Origin: Candidatus Obscuribacterales bacterium
GTDB lineage: Bacteria > Cyanobacteriota > Vampirovibrionia > Obscuribacterales > Obscuribacteraceae
DNA length: 53,295 bases
Direction: 5' to 3'
Assembly (NCBI GenBank): GCA_019746975.1
Contig: JAIERK010000141.1
Location: forward strand, 1-53,295
In this document: positions 50,691 to 53,295 of the stretch, piece after piece
Layout of the letters: each line of letters opens with the position of its first letter
Position numbering within the stretch: the stretch's first letter is position 1
The notes under the pieces: model-generated
Database searches by the model: none
What the model was told of the DNA's origin: nothing
What the model saw: only the letters and a program-made list of their open reading frames with translations
Position numbers and translations under genes: made by a program

Positions 50691-51586
50691 GTGCTTACGA
50701 CTGTAACAATCGTTTTAGCATTGATGGTGACTTTCTTCCTGGTTGGTTGCTGCCAACTAGCACTCGCGAGGGCCCAATACTGGGCACCACATGTGGCACT
50801 AGTCCGCGAGGGTGGGTACGTTCCACCGCAGCCTTCAATCATGACTGCACTCCTTATGCGGGCGGTTTGCATTTTGCTGGGATTTCTCGAAGTCGGTCCA
50901 ATTCGCATATCGGGACGCAACAGAGTGCCCGAGCATGGACCAATGATCATCGCGCCGTTTCACATAGACACAGGCGACGGGTCGATTATCTCCGCAATGC
51001 TCGGTATAAAGCCGATGTATTACATGATTCGAACCACTGAGGTCGTCGGCCTGCGCGGTTGGATGGCGACACTTACTTCGCGATCGCTGTGGACGAGGAG
51101 AGTCAGGAAGGCAGGTCCAAAGCGTTAAAAGCAGCAATCAGGGCGCTCTGTGAAGGGGGTCCCGACGTTTGCATGATCATATTTCCGCAAGGACAGCTTA
51201 CTCCCGACGAGCAAGTGCGCAGATCTGACTTCAAATCAGGCACCATGGCAATCGCGAAATTAGCAGCCCGCAAGAGAAAAGAGCCGATCTGGATAGTCCC
51301 GGTCGGCATGCATTACAAGACCGACCCACGAGGCTCAACACTGTTTCAAAAGACCCTGCAAGGTCTTGGTTTCGCCAGATTTCGCAACTGGTTCGGCCAG
51401 CAAAACTACGGAGCCTATGCAGTCGTGGGAAAACCATTCAAAGTTTCGCCCAAAGCAGCCGATCTGGACGAAGTCATGCGCGGACTGACGCTCGAAGATG
51501 AGGCAGACCGAGCGACTGATACCTATGTAAAACGCCTTCGGATTTTGCAGAAAGCCGCACGAAAACGCGACAGACACGACCGATAA
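50691..51586 (+). pseudogene. PlsC-like 1-acylglycerol-3-phosphate acyltransferase, frameshifted
   Basis: Two overlapping plus frames make one acyltransferase. Frame 1 (from GTG 50691 behind GAAAGG) gives a membrane helix, then RNRVPEHGPMIIAPFHIDTG with the catalytic H-x4-D (HIDTGD), and reaches TTEVVGLRGW. Frame 2 continues GDTYFAIAVDEESQEGRSKA, IIFPQGQLTPDEQ (corresponding to the FPEGTRS motif, with Q for E) and the remainder to 51586. The joint lies at about 51050-51075 and needs one base restored. It may be a real mutation, a sequencing error, or a -1 shift site; I see no slippery heptamer. It would otherwise act in phospholipid synthesis. Confidence 0.75.
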
Positions 51587-51737
51587 ATTTCTACGCACAA
51601 GACAATCGCACACATATGCAGAGCGTGTGGAATAAGGACCTGATAGGGAAACGTGCATGTGCAATCGCGCGCACTCCCTCGATACCGGGAATGGTTGCAC
51701 GTGCAATGCACCACAAGACAATCGAAGGAATAACCAG

Positions 51738-53009
51738 GTGCAACCTGCCGCCCACCTCAACTGGATACCGATCATCGAAGCGCTTCTCATCGGCGTCCTC
51801 GTCGGAGCTCAGCGTGAGGCGGTCAAGCCATCCGGTCATATCGGGGTCAGAGAGTTCGTCATCCTGGCAATTATCGGCTCCCTTTGTGGAATGCTGGAGA
51901 ACAACTACCTGACGGCAACAACGGTTATTGCGCTCATCGTTTTTCTTACAGCTTTTCGCTTTCGTTCCGGCACACCGGAAAGCGCAGGTTTCACAACCGA
52001 TCTTGCCTTGCTCGCTGTCTTCTGCCTCTCATTCGCCGGCTCTTCCGACGATTTCGAACACGGTCAGACAACAGCCATCGGTCTTGCAATTGTTCTCACC
52101 TTCTTCCTGGAATCCAAAGACAAACTCCGCCGTTTCTTCCGAGAGACAATTACCGCCGTTGAATTCAGCGATACGCTCAGATTTCTGGCGTTGATTTTTA
52201 TCATTTATCCACTGCTTCCCGCCGGTGACTTGGGACCATTCGAAGCATTCAATTTCCAGAGAATTTGGATGTTCGTCATCCTGGTTTCATCCGTCTCTTT
52301 CGTGGGATACTTCTTCGAAAAATTCTTAGGACAATCGATTGGTATAAAACTCACCGCAATACTTGGCGGTTTAGCATCGACCACCGCTACAACATCGACA
52401 TTTGCAAAAGACGTCCATGACGAGCCCGAGCTGGAGCATGCCTACTGGCAGGCGGCATCACTCGCGAATGCTATTCAATTTCCCAGAATCCTCGCATTTT
52501 TGTCAGTAGTCAGTCCCAACCTTGCTGTTCAAGCCGCATGGCCTCTAGCTATGGCAGGAGTCGCCGGGCTGCTTGTCGCGGTCCTTACTAAAGTGCCCAA
52601 GCAAGTGCATCACCTGGATGCGACCAAAGCAATCGAACTAGGCAACCCTTTTTCTCTTGGACCAGCACTCAAGTTCGGCGCAGTTCTTGCCGTAATAATC
52701 TTTTTCACGAAAGCCGCAGCCGTTGTCTTCGGCACGCACAGCTTGATCTGGACGAGCTGTATAGGCGGACTCATGGATGTAGACGCTATCGCCGTGACTG
52801 TCGCCGACCTCTTCCATTCGTCTAAAGTAGATGGACATCTGGCTGTGATTGCGATACTTCTAGCTACATTGATGAACGCTATTTTCAAGACTGGTGTCAC
52901 CTTCTCGACCGGTTCACACAGCTTCGGCATGAAGATGATGCTCACATTTCTTGCCATGTTCGGCGCTGCATTCATCACTCTCTTCGTACAACAAGCCCAC
53001 TTGCTCTGA
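51738..53009 (+). CDS. MgtC/SapB-DUF4010-type membrane protein
   Basis: 423 residues from the GTG at 51738, eight bases after AAGGA; the frame stays open to an ATG at 51657, but that extension (27 residues rich in Asn and Cys) does not look like part of the family. The N-terminal part (IPIIEALLIGVLVGAQREAV, GVREFVILAIIGSLCGML) is MgtC/SapB-like; the larger remainder with ten or so helices contains GGLASTTATTSTFAKD and GGLMDVDAIAVTVADLF, typical of DUF4010 proteins. Related proteins influence magnesium homeostasis and survival under low magnesium, but this larger class is poorly studied. It follows the frameshifted acyltransferase gene on the same strand. Confidence 0.85.
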   Translation: MQPAAHLNWIPIIEALLIGVLVGAQREAVKPSGHIGVREFVILAIIGSLCGMLENNYLTATTVIALIVFLTAFRFRSGTPESAGFTTDLALLAVFCLSFAGSSDDFEHGQTTAIGLAIVLTFFLESKDKLRRFFRETITAVEFSDTLRFLALIFIIYPLLPAGDLGPFEAFNFQRIWMFVILVSSVSFVGYFFEKFLGQSIGIKLTAILGGLASTTATTSTFAKDVHDEPELEHAYWQAASLANAIQFPRILAFLSVVSPNLAVQAAWPLAMAGVAGLLVAVLTKVPKQVHHLDATKAIELGNPFSLGPALKFGAVLAVIIFFTKAAAVVFGTHSLIWTSCIGGLMDVDAIAVTVADLFHSSKVDGHLAVIAILLATLMNAIFKTGVTFSTGSHSFGMKMMLTFLAMFGAAFITLFVQQAHLL

Positions 53010-53295
53010 CGCCTACGTATTAGCTGTTGCGAATAATTATCGACCGCAAACGATACTCAACTACTAATAATTGGCTGGAGCATTAGCACTTCGAGATAAA
53101 AAACGGTGGAAAATTATCTACAACTGCTAATACCGCCGTGTGTCTCCAATCAGCGTCGGTTACAACTGAAAAAGCAGGTCCGCTTCTCTATAATTGCTAC
53201 AACCTCTCTACGTCGACAGACCAGTCAAGTTAAGAGGTTGCTGCCGGCTGTCCGTTATAAAAATCGGAGATTCGATCGCGGAATTGCTCTCCGAA
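53010..53295. other. Right-edge intergenic sequence, nothing clear
   Basis: AT-rich stretch after the DUF4010 gene; no strong hairpin, tRNA or protein-like frame was recognised. Confidence 0.4.

Noticed and set aside
1..53295. tRNA, rRNA or CRISPR array
   Set aside because: No tRNA-like T-loop with matching stems, no rRNA sequence and no regularly spaced short repeats were recognised on reading; a tRNAscan-type search would settle the tRNA question.

Overview
The window reads as chromosomal DNA of moderate GC from an uncultured or lightly studied free-living bacterium. A small cyanobacterial-type RRM RNA-binding protein, membrane-anchored Ser/Thr kinases, an EF-hand plus calpain-like protein, a CPBP protease, Tad-type pseudopilin genes and many secreted proteins without recognisable homologues together suggest a Melainabacteria/Vampirovibrionia-type lineage such as Obscuribacterales. 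This is inference from gene style; no rRNA or other phylogenetic marker is present.

Layout. 1-9.4 kb is a rearranged, decaying region. It has the end of an IS256-family element at the left edge, a repeat-bearing hypothetical gene, a nucleotidyltransferase with a small partner gene, a fatty-acid desaturase, several gene relics (one a copy of part of the YcaQ-like gene at 13 kb, another a broken relative of the gene at 355-1737), and a 1.3 kb segmental duplication carrying two secreted-protein paralogues. 9.4-18 kb holds a giant CPBP-type membrane protein made of two fused copies, a YcaQ-type DNA glycosylase homologue, and a signalling block of two histidine kinases around one OmpR-type regulator. 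18.6-25.1 kb is a surface module: two paralogous secreted beta-helix proteins, then three Tad-type (TadE/TadG-like) pseudopilin genes. 25.3-39.2 kb contains a 1030-residue protein with a papain-like triad, two paralogous polytopic membrane proteins (the second with a polyglycine tail), two overlapping membrane-anchored kinase genes, and an EF-hand/calpain-like protein.

39.3-53.3 kb is more ordinary: a small Cys-cluster protein, a stretch of decayed genes, a methyltransferase plus GT-C glycosyltransferase pair, the RRM protein, a conserved hypothetical protein, an NCS1 permease, a macro-like plus deoxyribosyltransferase/TIR-like protein next to a CorA-family channel, a ketopantoate reductase, a DUF6745 protein, a frameshifted PlsC-like acyltransferase and an MgtC/DUF4010 membrane protein.

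Two themes recur. Many apparently empty gaps translate, on one strand, into clearly protein-like but interrupted frames, so the region is rich in recent pseudogenes. Several genes come as local paralogue pairs (3.7/8.1 kb, 18.7/20.5 kb, 29.6/31.4 kb, 33.6/35.3 kb, and the internally duplicated 9.4-12.9 kb gene), so local duplication appears to be the main source of novelty. No rRNA, tRNA or CRISPR array was recognised.
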